Assembly: GCF_001911425.1 (NCBI RefSeq)
Contig: NZ_MPPL01000001.1
Coordinates: 686,787-750,786, forward strand
Length of the DNA stretch: 64,000 bases
Direction of reading: 5' to 3'
DNA from: Mucilaginibacter polytrichastri
GTDB lineage: Bacteria > Bacteroidota > Bacteroidia > Sphingobacteriales > Sphingobacteriaceae
A program made the translations under genes and the position numbers. Below, piece by piece: positions 35,900 through 44,348 of the stretch (the first letter of the stretch is position 1; every line of letters starts with the position of its first letter). The notes under the pieces were generated by a model that was not told the origin of the DNA, did no database searches, and saw only the letters and a list, made by a program, of their open reading frames with translations.

Positions 35900-37611
35900 T
35901 ATCTGTAAAAATCTGCGGTGTATGTAGCCGCGTTATCTTTATTATCTGTAACTGTTAATTCAAGTTTATGCTTGCCGGGGGCTATGCTGGTATCAAAGGT
36001 ATAATTTAGAAGCTTAGTTTTATAATCCCACTCCATTAATACCCATTCGCCATCAATTTTGCCGAGGTAAGCTTTAATTCCTGATAAACTATCGCCAATT
36101 TTAAAAGAAATTTTTGATTTACCGGCCATGCTGCCACCATTAATGATATTAAGGGGGCGAATAAAAGGCGGTTCGGTATCTAAACGTACGTAAAAATCGC
36201 CAAAGCCTTTGGCGTGGGCTTTCACATAACCATCTTCGTAAACTGCTTCATCGGCTCCAACTATAACGGCTTTGTTCGCTAATGTACCGATGGTACTGTC
36301 GGGCTTAATCCATACTTCAAACTGGTCGTGGATTGGGGTTAGGCGGTTATGCAGGTGATAGGTAGCCGAATATGCCCCGGCATGCTTAGGCAATTTGGCA
36401 AAGGTGAAATCCAGATCGTCATACAAATTACCCGGCGGAATGATCATTTTTAAATTATCACTGCTAAATACATTGTTTTGATCGTAGTGTAAACGGGTTG
36501 TACCTGCGGCAGGTTGTGCAGCTATTGCTTTACTCTCCGGCCCGGCCTTTATTTTTATGGCCAGGGTTGATGTATTGCCGGCCACGTCTTTTACCACGTA
36601 CTCTACATCATGCACGGCATCATCGGTTAATTTAATAATACCCCGGTTTACAGATTGGGGGTAGATGGTTATTTTGCTACCCGGCAAAATGAAACATTTC
36701 TGCATCATCCGGCCGGTAGTTTGAGCTGTAGGATAATCTATGTATGCATTAATGGCATGCGTTTGATCGAAGGCGAAGCGCTCCATGGCCATGGTGTAAA
36801 TGATGGTGCCATCTAGCTTAACCTCGATAGAGTAAGCACCGTTTCGGTTGGCCGATGCGCTGTTTTGATCCACACAGGCAATACCTAAACCGGCATCGCT
36901 GCCAATTTCTAACACCTGCGAATTGGCCAAATGGTAATGACCTGCAGCCCCGGCTACCGGGTAAAAAGTATGTGCCGTTTTCTCGCTGAATGGATTACCA
37001 TTAAGTTTATACAGTGCTATGGCCGAAATGGTTGGAGGTACACGATCTGGAATAGTTAGGCCGAATAACTGGGCGTTAATGGTTTCTTCATTCTGGCTGT
37101 CGCGCAGCTCAAAGTGTAAATGCGGCCCGGCAGACCCTCCCGTATTGCCCGACCATGCCACAATTTGCCCTTTGTAAACAGGCAGCTGCATAGGGGTAAG
37201 GCTAATATCAACCAGGTCTTTTTGCTGAATGCGTTGCTGCTCGCGCAGCACTTGCAATATCTCGGGGCTAAACCGTTGCAGGTGGCCATACACCGAGGTA
37301 TAACCGTTTGGGTGTGTAATGTAAAGTGCATTACCAAAACCGCCAAACTGTACCCTTAAACGTGATATGTAGCCATCATAAACAGCGTGTACAGGATAGC
37401 CTTCGCGCTGATTGGTGCGAAAATCTAAACCGGAGTGGAAATGGTTACCACGTAGTTCGCCAAAGCCCCCGGCCGTGCTGGGCGGGATATCGAGCGGGTA
37501 GCGGAATATATTTTGCGGGTAGGTTTTGCTTTGTATGGTTGGCGTTTGTGCTTTTTTATTTTGTGTAAAAAGTGCAAGTAATAGAGCAGCAACAGCGGGG
37601 TATTTCAGCAT
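35899..37611 (-). CDS. M23-family metallopeptidase
   Basis: Exported zinc peptidase of 570 residues. After a short N-terminal signal (YPAVAALLLALFTQ) the LytM/M23 domain occupies about residues 40-190: first ligands in RGNHFHSGLDF, and the H-x-H in GGSAGPHLHFELRD, so the zinc site is complete. The remaining ~370 residues are beta-rich and probably Ig-like (KISFKIGDSLSGIKAYLGKIDG, then a KLELTVTDNKDNAATYTADF end). M23 enzymes cut peptidoglycan cross-links. It starts 4 bp after the FAH-family gene stop and overlaps bcp by one base; the operon mixes functions. Confidence 0.9.
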   Translation of the reverse strand: MLKYPAVAALLLALFTQNKKAQTPTIQSKTYPQNIFRYPLDIPPSTAGGFGELRGNHFHSGLDFRTNQREGYPVHAVYDGYISRLRVQFGGFGNALYITHPNGYTSVYGHLQRFSPEILQVLREQQRIQQKDLVDISLTPMQLPVYKGQIVAWSGNTGGSAGPHLHFELRDSQNEETINAQLFGLTIPDRVPPTISAIALYKLNGNPFSEKTAHTFYPVAGAAGHYHLANSQVLEIGSDAGLGIACVDQNSASANRNGAYSIEVKLDGTIIYTMAMERFAFDQTHAINAYIDYPTAQTTGRMMQKCFILPGSKITIYPQSVNRGIIKLTDDAVHDVEYVVKDVAGNTSTLAIKIKAGPESKAIAAQPAAGTTRLHYDQNNVFSSDNLKMIIPPGNLYDDLDFTFAKLPKHAGAYSATYHLHNRLTPIHDQFEVWIKPDSTIGTLANKAVIVGADEAVYEDGYVKAHAKGFGDFYVRLDTEPPFIRPLNIINGGSMAGKSKISFKIGDSLSGIKAYLGKIDGEWVLMEWDYKTKLLNYTFDTSIAPGKHKLELTVTDNKDNAATYTADFYR

Positions 37612-37614
37612 GCG

Positions 37615-38226
37615 TTATTTAATGTAGAAGTCTAAAAGTTTTTCATTTTCGAGGTAACCTTCCAGGTGGTCGCCTACGTTTATTTTGGCTACGCCTTCGG
37701 GGGTACCGGTATAAATTAAATCGCCCTTTTTAAGGGTGATGTATTTGGATACAAAGGCAATGATTTTTTCGAAAGAGAAGATTAGGTCTTTAGTACTGCC
37801 TGCCTGGCGTGCCTGGCCGTTAACATCCAGTTTAAAACCGATGTTATACAGGTCGGCAAATTTATCCTTAGGCAAAAAATTGCTTACCGGGGCAGAGTTA
37901 TCAAATGCTTTGGCCAGTTCCCAGGGCAGGCCTTTCTCTTTATGTTTTTGTTGAATATCACGGGCGGTAAAGTCAATGCCAATAGCAATCTCGTCGTAAT
38001 ATCCGGCTGCAAATTTTTCGTCGATATGCTTGCCTTCCTTACTTATTTTTAAAACCACCTCAATTTCGTGATGTACATCGTCAGAAAAATCGGGCAGGTA
38101 AAAAGGTTTATTATCTTTTAGCAAAGCAGTATCGGGCTTCATAAAAATAACCGGTACTGTAGGTACAGGGTTGTTCAGCTCTTTGGCATGTTCGGCATAA
38201 TTACGGCCGATGGCAATTATTTTCAT
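37615..38226 (-). CDS. Fumarylacetoacetate hydrolase-family protein
   Basis: A 203-residue FAH-fold enzyme close to the short FAHD1-type acylpyruvate hydrolases/oxaloacetate decarboxylases. Motifs seen: IGRNYAEHAKELNNPVP, PVIFMKPDTAL, the metal-binding HHEIEVVLKI with E-x-E, and GIDFTARDIQQKHKEKGLPWELAKAFDNSAPVS, ending in LIYTGTPEGVAKINVGDHLEG. It may act on a diketo acid such as acylpyruvate; the substrate is not certain. It opens the co-directional run down to 31421. No aromatic-degradation genes are nearby. Confidence 0.88.
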   Translation of the reverse strand: MKIIAIGRNYAEHAKELNNPVPTVPVIFMKPDTALLKDNKPFYLPDFSDDVHHEIEVVLKISKEGKHIDEKFAAGYYDEIAIGIDFTARDIQQKHKEKGLPWELAKAFDNSAPVSNFLPKDKFADLYNIGFKLDVNGQARQAGSTKDLIFSFEKIIAFVSKYITLKKGDLIYTGTPEGVAKINVGDHLEGYLENEKLLDFYIK

Positions 38227-38325
38227 ACAAGTAAACAGGTGTAAATGCCAAAGCTAAACATTAAAACATGCAGGATGTTGGCTGTAATTAAAATTTTGCG
38301 TTGAGCGTTTAGATAATATGTAGCC

Positions 38326-38393
38326 ATTTCGACCGTAGGGAGAAATCTTGTACAGTTGTTCGCGCGCAGAAGGTTTCGCCCTACGATCGAAAT
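38326..38393. repeat. Paired hairpin-arm inverted repeat (CGACCGTAGGG type)
   Basis: Arms ATTTCGACCGTAGGGAGAAA.. (38326-38348) and its inverse with ATCGTAGGGCG (38371-38393), around a 22-nt spacer. Each arm is itself a small hairpin (ATTTC/GAAAT with CC/GG). Confidence 0.75.
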
Positions 38394-38446
38394 TACAAAA
38401 GGGTAAGAAATGCAAGTAAGATTTTTATTCCCCTTCAGGGGGCTAT

Positions 38447-38956
38447 CTAAAGCACAGAAATGCGCTTGATCACAGATTCTGTACCTACTACAACCCGTAC
38501 AAAGTAAAAGCCGCTGGTAAGTTGCTTGTTGAGGTTATAAGAAAACTTTTGTTCTCCGGGATCCATCCGTTGCGATAGCAGGGTAAGTACGTTATTACCC
38601 AGCACATCCATAACTTTAATGGTTACATTGGTATTACGGGTAATGGTATATTTAAGATTAATCTGGTCTGTAACCGGGTTGGGGAAAATGGTTACGTTAC
38701 TTAGCAACTTGCTGTCATCGGGTGGTTTAGCCATACCCACTTTTGATGCCGGCGACACAAATGCCTTGATAGCAGGGAAATTTAAATGGAAACCGTTTTT
38801 TAAATAAGAGCTATGCGGGTTGGCTTTTGCGTTTTTGATCCGCAGGTAGGCGGTGTCGGTTTTAAACTGCTGCGAAAAACCGAAGGCAAAATTTATGGAT
38901 ATTGCCACCGCAATTAATAGTATCCATAAAAAATTAAAAGTAAATTTTTGCCTCAT
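38447..38956 (-). CDS. Small protein with T9SS type A sorting domain
   Basis: A 169-residue exported protein. A signal peptide (FLWILLIAVAISINFAFGF) is followed by only ~60 unmatched residues, then a full type A C-terminal sorting domain at about 85-169: IFPNPVTDQINLKYTITRNTNVTIKVMDVLGNNVLTLL ending GFYFVRVVVGTESVIKRISVL. That domain routes proteins through the type IX secretion system to the surface or medium. The passenger is unusually small, so the protein may be a remnant of a larger cargo or a peptide-like secreted product. It is divergent from kup. Confidence 0.87.
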   Translation of the reverse strand: MRQKFTFNFLWILLIAVAISINFAFGFSQQFKTDTAYLRIKNAKANPHSSYLKNGFHLNFPAIKAFVSPASKVGMAKPPDDSKLLSNVTIFPNPVTDQINLKYTITRNTNVTIKVMDVLGNNVLTLLSQRMDPGEQKFSYNLNKQLTSGFYFVRVVVGTESVIKRISVL

Positions 38957-39131
38957 AATTCAAGTTCACATTGCAAAACTATAAATTAACCAGCTTAATG
39001 TACTAAGTACAATGCGTTTTTCTTAATAATTTTAACAAATTTTAACAAAATTAAACCTTTAATGGTTGTAATGTTGTTTACGTGTTAATTATACGAGTAT
39101 GGACGCCGTTATGTTATAACCAAACATTTAA

Positions 39132-39139
39132 TACTTTTG
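39132..39139 (+). promoter_or_regulatory. -7 promoter box that decides the kup start
   Basis: TACTTTTG matches TAnnTTTG, 20 nt before the GTG at 39160. The open frame extends upstream to 39082, but that part lies upstream of this box, so the GTG is the likely start. Confidence 0.5.
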
Positions 39140-39159
39140 CAGCATCTTTTAACAATATA

Positions 39160-41103
39160 GTGACACAACACAAAGATTTAAACAAGCTCACCGCTGCTGG
39201 TATCCTTATCAGTTTGGGTATTATCTACGGTGACATCGGAACATCCCCATTATATGTTTTTAAAGCTATAGTTGGCGGTCAGCGCATTTCTGAGGTGCTG
39301 GTGCTCGGTGGAGTATCCTGTATTTTCTGGACATTAACTTTACAAACCACACTTAAGTATGTAGTTATTACATTAAAAGCCGATAACAAAGGCGAGGGCG
39401 GCATTTTCTCACTTTTCTCGCTGGTACGCAGGCGGGCCAAATGGCTCATTGTACCGGCCGTGTTAGGAGGGTGCGCTTTACTGGCCGACGGTATTATTAC
39501 ACCGCCTATTACCATTTCGGCGGCTATTGAAGGTTTAAAAACATATTACCCTCAGCTGCCAACCATTTACATTGTTATTGCCATTATTACCTTCCTGTTC
39601 TTTATTCAGCAGTTTGGTACCTCATTGGTAGGCAAGGCTTTTGGGCCAATTATGTTTCTGTGGTTTAGTATGATGGGTGTTTTGGGCATTGTTTTAATAG
39701 CCCAGGCTCCCTATGTACTTAAAGCGCTTAACCCTTATTATGCTTTCGAACTGTTAAGTACCAGCCCGAAGGCATTGACCATTTTGGGTGCGGTTTTCCT
39801 GTGTACCACAGGTGCCGAGGCATTGTATTCGGATCTGGGGCATTGCGGCCGCGACAATATCCGGGTAAGCTGGGTTTACGTAAAAAGCTGTTTGATACTC
39901 AATTATCTGGGCCAGGCTGTTTGGTTGCTTAAATTTCAGGGCGAAACCAAAGACTTAAATATTCATAATCCTTTTTATGAAATCATGCCTACCTGGTTTT
40001 TGATCTACGGTATCAGCATTGCCACTATCGCTGCTATTATTGCCAGCCAGGCTTTAATATCGGGGTCGTTTACGCTGATAGCCGAGGCCGTGCGTTTAAA
40101 CCTTTGGCCTAAAGTAAAGATCAATTACCCGTCTGAACAGAAAGGGCAATTATATGTGCCAAGCGTTAACTGGCTGTTATGTGCCGGTTGTATCGGCGTG
40201 GTATTGCTGTTTAAAGCGTCTGACAGGATGGAGGCTGCCTATGGTTTAAGTATAACGGTAGCCATGTTAATGACCACCATACTGGTATCTAAATTTTTAC
40301 GGCGGCGCAAATATCCTACCTATGTTATTACCCTGTTCTTAGTGGTTTATCTTACCATAGAGGGTACCTTCCTGTTTGGTAACTTAATTAAGTTTGTACA
40401 TGGTGGATGGTTTACGCTTTCTGTAGGTGCGGTGCTGTTCTGCATAATGTGGACATGGCACACGGCCCGTAAAATCCGGAACCGCTATGTGAAGTTTGTA
40501 GAAATAGAAGATTATTACACCATTATTAAAGAGTTGAGCGACGATAATAGCGTAAGCAAGTATGCCTCGCAACTGGTATACTTAACCAGCGCTAACTTTA
40601 ATTCGGAAATAGAATCTAAGATCATTTACTCCATACTGCAAAAGCAGCCTAAGCGTGCCGATGTGTACTGGCTGGTACACGTTGACGTAATGGATGAACC
40701 TTATACCCGTGAATACGAAGTTGACTTCCTGGTGCCGAACAAACTTATCCGTATCGACTTTAAACTGGGTTTCCGAGTGGAACAGCAGATTAACCTCTTG
40801 TTTAGAAAAGTGGTAGAAGACCTGGTTAAAAAAGGCGAGGTAGATATTACCAGCAGGTACGAATCGCTGAACAAGCACAAAATTGTTGGTGATTTCCGCT
40901 TCGTAGTTATCGAGAAAGTGGTATCACGCTCACATTCCCTGTCATTATATGAAAAAGGTGTGATGGAGCTCTATACCCAGTTAAAGAAGATCAGCTTGTC
41001 TGAAGAACGCAACTTTGGCCTCGACCTGAGCTTTGTAACGGTTGAAAAAGTACCACTGATGTTAGCTGACCCCGAAACGGTGCAGATACATCGGGTAAAA
41101 TAA
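39160..41103 (+). CDS. kup: KUP-family potassium uptake transporter
   Basis: Inner-membrane K+/H+ symporter of about 647 residues from a GTG start. The family motif GISLGIIYGDIGTSPLYVFKAIVG-like stretch lies at ~15-40 (GILISLGIIYGDIGTSPLYV), and ALYSDLGHCGRDNIRVSW is the conserved second motif. About 12 membrane helices fill residues ~10-450, then a cytoplasmic C-terminal domain follows (VYWLVHVDVMDEPYTREYEV). It provides constitutive K+ uptake at low affinity. It is monocistronic: promoter upstream and a strong terminator follows. Confidence 0.95.
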   Translation: MTQHKDLNKLTAAGILISLGIIYGDIGTSPLYVFKAIVGGQRISEVLVLGGVSCIFWTLTLQTTLKYVVITLKADNKGEGGIFSLFSLVRRRAKWLIVPAVLGGCALLADGIITPPITISAAIEGLKTYYPQLPTIYIVIAIITFLFFIQQFGTSLVGKAFGPIMFLWFSMMGVLGIVLIAQAPYVLKALNPYYAFELLSTSPKALTILGAVFLCTTGAEALYSDLGHCGRDNIRVSWVYVKSCLILNYLGQAVWLLKFQGETKDLNIHNPFYEIMPTWFLIYGISIATIAAIIASQALISGSFTLIAEAVRLNLWPKVKINYPSEQKGQLYVPSVNWLLCAGCIGVVLLFKASDRMEAAYGLSITVAMLMTTILVSKFLRRRKYPTYVITLFLVVYLTIEGTFLFGNLIKFVHGGWFTLSVGAVLFCIMWTWHTARKIRNRYVKFVEIEDYYTIIKELSDDNSVSKYASQLVYLTSANFNSEIESKIIYSILQKQPKRADVYWLVHVDVMDEPYTREYEVDFLVPNKLIRIDFKLGFRVEQQINLLFRKVVEDLVKKGEVDITSRYESLNKHKIVGDFRFVVIEKVVSRSHSLSLYEKGVMELYTQLKKISLSEERNFGLDLSFVTVEKVPLMLADPETVQIHRVK

Positions 41104-41118
41104 TATTAAAATATCAAC

Positions 41119-41157
41119 AAGAAAGGCCGTCCTGATAAAATCGGGACGGCCTTTCTT
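41119..41157 (+). terminator. Strong terminator of kup
   Basis: An 18-bp stem with one wobble (AAGAAAGGCCGTCCTGAT / ATCGGGACGGCCTTTCTT) and a 3-nt loop. Confidence 0.92.
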
Positions 41158-41174
41158 GTTCTATACTTTATACT

Positions 41175-41247
41175 GTAGAGACACAATACTTTGTGTCTTT
41201 GCGTTTAGGCGGTTCTGTATACGAGACACAAAGTATTGTGTCTCTAC
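41175..41247. repeat. Perfect 24-bp paired inverted repeat
   Basis: Arms at 41175-41198 and 41224-41247 are perfectly inverted. Each arm is also a hairpin by itself (AGACACAA-tac-TTTGTGTCT). The right arm includes the TAG stop codon of the VOC gene (41244-41246). Confidence 0.9.
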
Positions 41248-41747
41248 GATAAATTATTTTCGTCCAATGTGGCCATTAAACTTTGCATATCCAGGTGGCG
41301 GGTGTACATGGTAAAATTGCCATGCTCGTCTGTTGGCCATTGTTCGCGCGGGCGGTCCCAATATAACTCCACTCCGTTTTCGTCAGGGTCATTCAGGTAA
41401 ATAGCTTCAGAAACACCATGGTCAGATGCTCCTGTAATTTGGTATTTAGCATCGATCAACCGCTGTAATATTGCTGCCAGATCTTTCCTCTCGGGATATA
41501 AGATAGCAGTATGATATAAACCAGGTGCGGTTTCGGGTGCAGGGGGCGAATTTTTACTATGCCAGGTGTTTAAGCCAATATGATGATGGTAACCACCTGC
41601 CGATATAAAAGCAGCGCTGTCGCCATAATTAACCATCAGCTCAAAACCGAGCAGTCCGCAATAAAAATCTAATGATTGTTGCAGGTTACTAACCTTTAAA
41701 TGAACGTGCCCTATACGGGTTTGAGCCGGGATTTGATAATCAGCCAT
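41244..41747 (-). CDS. VOC-family (glyoxalase/dioxygenase-like) protein
   Basis: A 167-residue vicinal-oxygen-chelate protein with two beta-alpha-beta-beta-beta modules. RIGHVHLKVSNLQQSLDFYCGLLGFEL opens the first, GGYHHHIGLNTW follows, and the second has GLYHTAILYP and VSEAIYLNDPDENGVELYWDRP. His and Glu metal-ligand positions (HVHLKV, YHTAIL, GVELYW) look intact. It resembles the N-terminal half of CatE-type catechol 2,3-dioxygenases, but the reaction cannot be assigned. The in-frame TAG stop is part of an inverted-repeat arm, so the native 3' end may have been changed by the insertion. Confidence 0.82.
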   Translation of the reverse strand: MADYQIPAQTRIGHVHLKVSNLQQSLDFYCGLLGFELMVNYGDSAAFISAGGYHHHIGLNTWHSKNSPPAPETAPGLYHTAILYPERKDLAAILQRLIDAKYQITGASDHGVSEAIYLNDPDENGVELYWDRPREQWPTDEHGNFTMYTRHLDMQSLMATLDENNLS

Positions 41748-41846
41748 AAAATATATGTTTAAACATTCAAATTTAATATTAACCTTTGCATTTAGTGTTG
41801 CATCAGTGTAAAATTGGTGATATTACCATGCTTTAAACTAAAACTC

Positions 41847-41854
41847 TACCTTTG
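41847..41854 (+). promoter_or_regulatory. -7 promoter box of engB
   Basis: TACCTTTG matches TAnnTTTG and ends 4 nt before the ATG at 41859. That distance implies a leaderless or nearly leaderless transcript and argues against the longer upstream frame from 41814. Confidence 0.5.
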
Positions 41855-41858
41855 CATT

Positions 41859-42482
41859 ATGATTGTAAAATCGGCAGAATTTATTTGCAGTAATACGCAG
41901 GTATCAAAACTACCCCCACCAGAGAAACCCGAGTATGCATTTATAGGGCGCTCAAATGTAGGTAAGTCGTCGCTTATTAATATGCTAACCGCAAAAAAAG
42001 GCCTCGCTAAAACCTCACAAACACCCGGTAAAACCCAGTTGATCAACCATTTTTTGATCAATGACGATTGGTTTTTGGTTGATTTACCCGGCTACGGCTA
42101 TGCCCGGATTTCGAAAAGTAAAAAGGAAGACTGGAACAAGTTTATCCGCTTTTACCTTGATAAGCGCGAGAGTTTGCAGTGCGTAATGGTACTGATTGAT
42201 AGCCGCCTGGAGCCACAAAAGATCGATCTGGAATTTTGTAACTGGCTTGGCGAACACGGTTTACCCTTTGTAATTATTTTTACCAAGGCCGATAAGCAAT
42301 CGGGCTTAAAAACAGACCAGAACGTGGCTCAGTTTAAAAGCAAGCTAACCGAAACCTTCGACCCGATGCCTGATTACTTTGTAACATCAGCCGAAAATAA
42401 ACTTGGCCGCGACGAAGTACTTAATTTTATTGATGGTGTTAATGCCCGGTTTAAGGGGATTGATAATATGGATTATAAGTAG
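41859..42482 (+). CDS. engB: Ribosome biogenesis GTPase EngB/YsxC
   Basis: A 207-residue GTPase needed for late 50S ribosome assembly. G1 is GRSNVGKS, the G2 Thr lies in SQTPGKTQLIN, G3 is DLPGYGYA, G4 is FTKADK and G5-like TSAENKLG. The family order and length are normal. I chose MIVKSAEFICSN at 41859 from the -7 box immediately upstream and family starts. The stop is followed by a short spacer and the first repeat arm of the accessory island. Confidence 0.95.
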   Translation: MIVKSAEFICSNTQVSKLPPPEKPEYAFIGRSNVGKSSLINMLTAKKGLAKTSQTPGKTQLINHFLINDDWFLVDLPGYGYARISKSKKEDWNKFIRFYLDKRESLQCVMVLIDSRLEPQKIDLEFCNWLGEHGLPFVIIFTKADKQSGLKTDQNVAQFKSKLTETFDPMPDYFVTSAENKLGRDEVLNFIDGVNARFKGIDNMDYK

Positions 42483-42494
42483 AAAATAACGCAG

Positions 42495-42526
42495 AACACA
42501 CCCCTAACCCCTCACGAGAGGGGAAT
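42495..42526 (+). repeat. Repeat arm A of the CCCCTAACCCCTC family
   Basis: AACACACCCCTAACCCCTCA.. ending in a CCCCTCacGAGAGGGG-type palindrome. Same orientation as arm C at 45402-45441, and inverted to arm B at 42547. Confidence 0.85.
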
Positions 42527-42558
42527 AAGAACCTAAAAACTTATCCTTTTTCATTCCC

Positions 42559-42566
42559 CTCTCGAG
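42559..42566 (+). repeat. Target-site duplication, left copy
   Basis: CTCTCGAG directly abuts the left terminal inverted repeat and is duplicated at 44964-44971. Eight bases is the usual duplication for IS1595-family elements. Confidence 0.93.
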
Positions 42567-42593
42567 GGTAACTATATAGCAGTTGGGACAAAG
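42567..42593 (+). repeat. Left terminal inverted repeat of the IS
   Basis: Starts GGTAACTATATAGCAGTTGG and ends GACAAAG; exact inverse of 44937-44963. Confidence 0.95.
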
Positions 42594-42699
42594 ATAAATT
42601 CATTTTTTATTGATTAAGTATTTGTTAATCAGTATATTTACATCAAGAAATTTAAGACAATGGGTGCCTCCTATGAAGTTTGAAGTACTCGGCCGGGTA

Positions 42700-43141
42700 T
42701 CAAGACAGAGGGGGCATTTCCTGTATAAGTATGTTAAGTTGTTGGTTAACATAAGTCATCTCCATAAATATATTCCACATCTTTTCCCTGCTATATATCT
42801 GAGGTATTAGTTTTCCTGATTTGTATTTTTTGAATACAAAATCCCCATTATCTTTAACTTTTTCAACCTCCAAATGAGCAAATATATTTCTATGAGGTAT
42901 TAATTTATCTAATGTTTTAATAAAGTTAGGATGCTTAGTTGTAAACTCTTTATTGCGTTGATTAAGTATACTAACAAATATTTGCTTCTTTGTATCCAGT
43001 GTTATTCTTTCAGTAAACAATATTACCAGCAAAATAAGTTGATAAATAGTCGTCTATTTTTCTTTCAAACGTAATTGTTTGATCTAAAATATGTCCCCTT
43101 AATAAATGGGGATTACTTAATATATCCTGCTGATTTGACAT
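42700..43141 (-). pseudogene. Frameshifted HEPN-like passenger gene
   Basis: An ATG at 43141 opens MSNQQDILSNPHLLRGHILD and runs 44 codons to a TGA at about 43008. Another frame (offset by one, overlapping) then continues for ~105 residues to 42700, including KLIPHRNIFAHLEVEKV, an R-N-x3-H motif of the HEPN RNase type. The two pieces together look like one protein broken by a frameshift, probably with a short deletion at the junction. HEPN proteins are common in toxin and defence systems. A programmed frameshift cannot be excluded, but no clear slippery site was seen. Confidence 0.55.
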
Positions 43142-43197
43142 GATGATAAGGTTGTTGTTGTCCTGCTAAACTACAAAATATTATTAATTAAATTAGA

Positions 43198-43213
43198 AGT
43201 TATCGGGACAAAG
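43198..43213 (+). repeat. Internal copy of the IS terminal-repeat core
   Basis: AGTTATCGGGACAAAG repeats the inner TIR sequence AGTT-GGGACAAAG in the same orientation as the left end, with a 3-nt insertion. It sits just before the transposase promoter and separates the HEPN-like region from the transposase part. Confidence 0.55.
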
Positions 43214-43216
43214 CTA

Positions 43217-43224
43217 TATCTTTG
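43217..43224 (+). promoter_or_regulatory. -7 promoter box of the transposase gene
   Basis: TATCTTTG matches TAnnTTTG, 20 nt before the ATG at 43245. Confidence 0.5.
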
Positions 43225-43244
43225 TGTCAGCAAACTATACGATA

Positions 43245-44168
43245 ATGACAACTCAATTTAAAAGCCTTTTACAACTATTTGATTATTTCAAAGATGATGC
43301 AACGTGCGTTAAGTATCTTGCTGATTCGCGTTGGGGTGATACGCCGTCATGCCCGCATTGCGGTAATGTTGGTGCTTATGTAACCAACAGGGGTTATAAA
43401 TGCAAGGCTAAAGAGTGTGCTAAGAAATTCAGCGTTACAACTGGAACTATATTTGAGAATACTAAAATATCATTACGCTATTGGTTTGCTGCCATTTATC
43501 TTGCAACTGCTCATAAAAAAGGTATCAGTAGTTTACAGTTAAGCCGGGATCTAAATATCACGCAAAAAACAGCATGGTTTTTATTACACCGTGTACGCGA
43601 AATGCTTACTAATAATGCACCGCAAATGTTAGAGGGAACGGTTGAGGTTGATGAAACATACATCGGCGGTAAGCACCGTAATAAACACTCAAAGGCACGT
43701 AGATTATTAAATGAGAAAGGTACAGGCGCAATCAATAAAACGCCTGTAGTGGCAATGCTGCAAAGGGATGGCAGCATCATTACTATTGTTACGCCTTTGG
43801 CTAATGGAGATTCAATTAAGCCGTTTATATATGCCAATGTAAAACCCGGATCAACTGTTATTACTGACGGTTTCGGTGCATATAAAGGATTAGATAAGAC
43901 TTACACCCATGAGGTTGTTATGCACTCTGAAAACGAATATGTTAGGCCTGGTAATATCCACACTAACACATTGGAAGGGTTTTGGAGTCATTTAAAACGC
44001 GGCATCATTGGCACATTTCATCAGGTAAGTCCTAAGCACTTGCATAGATATTGCCATGAGTTTGGATTTAAATATAACACACGTAAAGTACTGGATACGG
44101 TAAGGTTTACCGATGCCATTAAAAACGTAAACGGCAAACGTCTTACCTACGCGAAATTAATTTCATAA
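43245..44168 (+). CDS. IS1595-family (ISXO2-like) transposase
   Basis: DDE-type transposase of 307 residues. An N-terminal zinc ribbon (CPHCGNVGAYVTNRGYKC and CAKKF) is followed by an HTH-like region (ISSLQLSRDLNITQKTAWFLLHRVREML) and the catalytic domain: first Asp in VEVDETYIGGKHRNKHS, second in VITDGFGAYKGL, third position in NTLEGFWSHLKRGIIGTFHQV. It is intact and the element ends are perfect, so the IS is probably still active. The ATG at 43245 follows a promoter box; an upstream in-frame start at 43224 overlaps that box. Confidence 0.95.
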   Translation: MTTQFKSLLQLFDYFKDDATCVKYLADSRWGDTPSCPHCGNVGAYVTNRGYKCKAKECAKKFSVTTGTIFENTKISLRYWFAAIYLATAHKKGISSLQLSRDLNITQKTAWFLLHRVREMLTNNAPQMLEGTVEVDETYIGGKHRNKHSKARRLLNEKGTGAINKTPVVAMLQRDGSIITIVTPLANGDSIKPFIYANVKPGSTVITDGFGAYKGLDKTYTHEVVMHSENEYVRPGNIHTNTLEGFWSHLKRGIIGTFHQVSPKHLHRYCHEFGFKYNTRKVLDTVRFTDAIKNVNGKRLTYAKLIS

Positions 44169-44179
44169 CTTTGAATCTT

Positions 44180-44326
44180 ATGGATAAAGAAAAGGAAGAG
44201 CAACAACAACCTAAAAAAAGATCCAAAAAGCATACTGAAACAAAACTGGCTATCAAAGGCAGTTTTGAAGATGTAATAGCGGCATCTTTTTTAGGTAAAC
44301 CCCCGGAAAATAAACCGGCAAAATAA
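44180..44326 (+). CDS. 48-residue charged protein encoded in the IS
   Basis: MDKEKEEQQQPKKRSKKHTE.. then LAIKGSFEDVIAASFLGKPP. It starts 11 nt after the transposase stop in the same orientation. The tail resembles short accessory peptides often found next to mobile genes in Bacteroidota, but I cannot name a family. The Lys/Glu/Gln-rich head and short conserved-looking core suggest a transposition accessory factor or antitoxin-like peptide; this is a guess. Confidence 0.55.
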   Translation: MDKEKEEQQQPKKRSKKHTETKLAIKGSFEDVIAASFLGKPPENKPAK

Positions 44327-44348
44327 AATATTGTACTAACATCGGAGT

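Noticed and set aside
42610..42810. Small plus-strand frame near the left end of the IS
   Set aside because: Low-complexity hydrophobic product, overlapped by the better supported HEPN-like pseudogene on the other strand.
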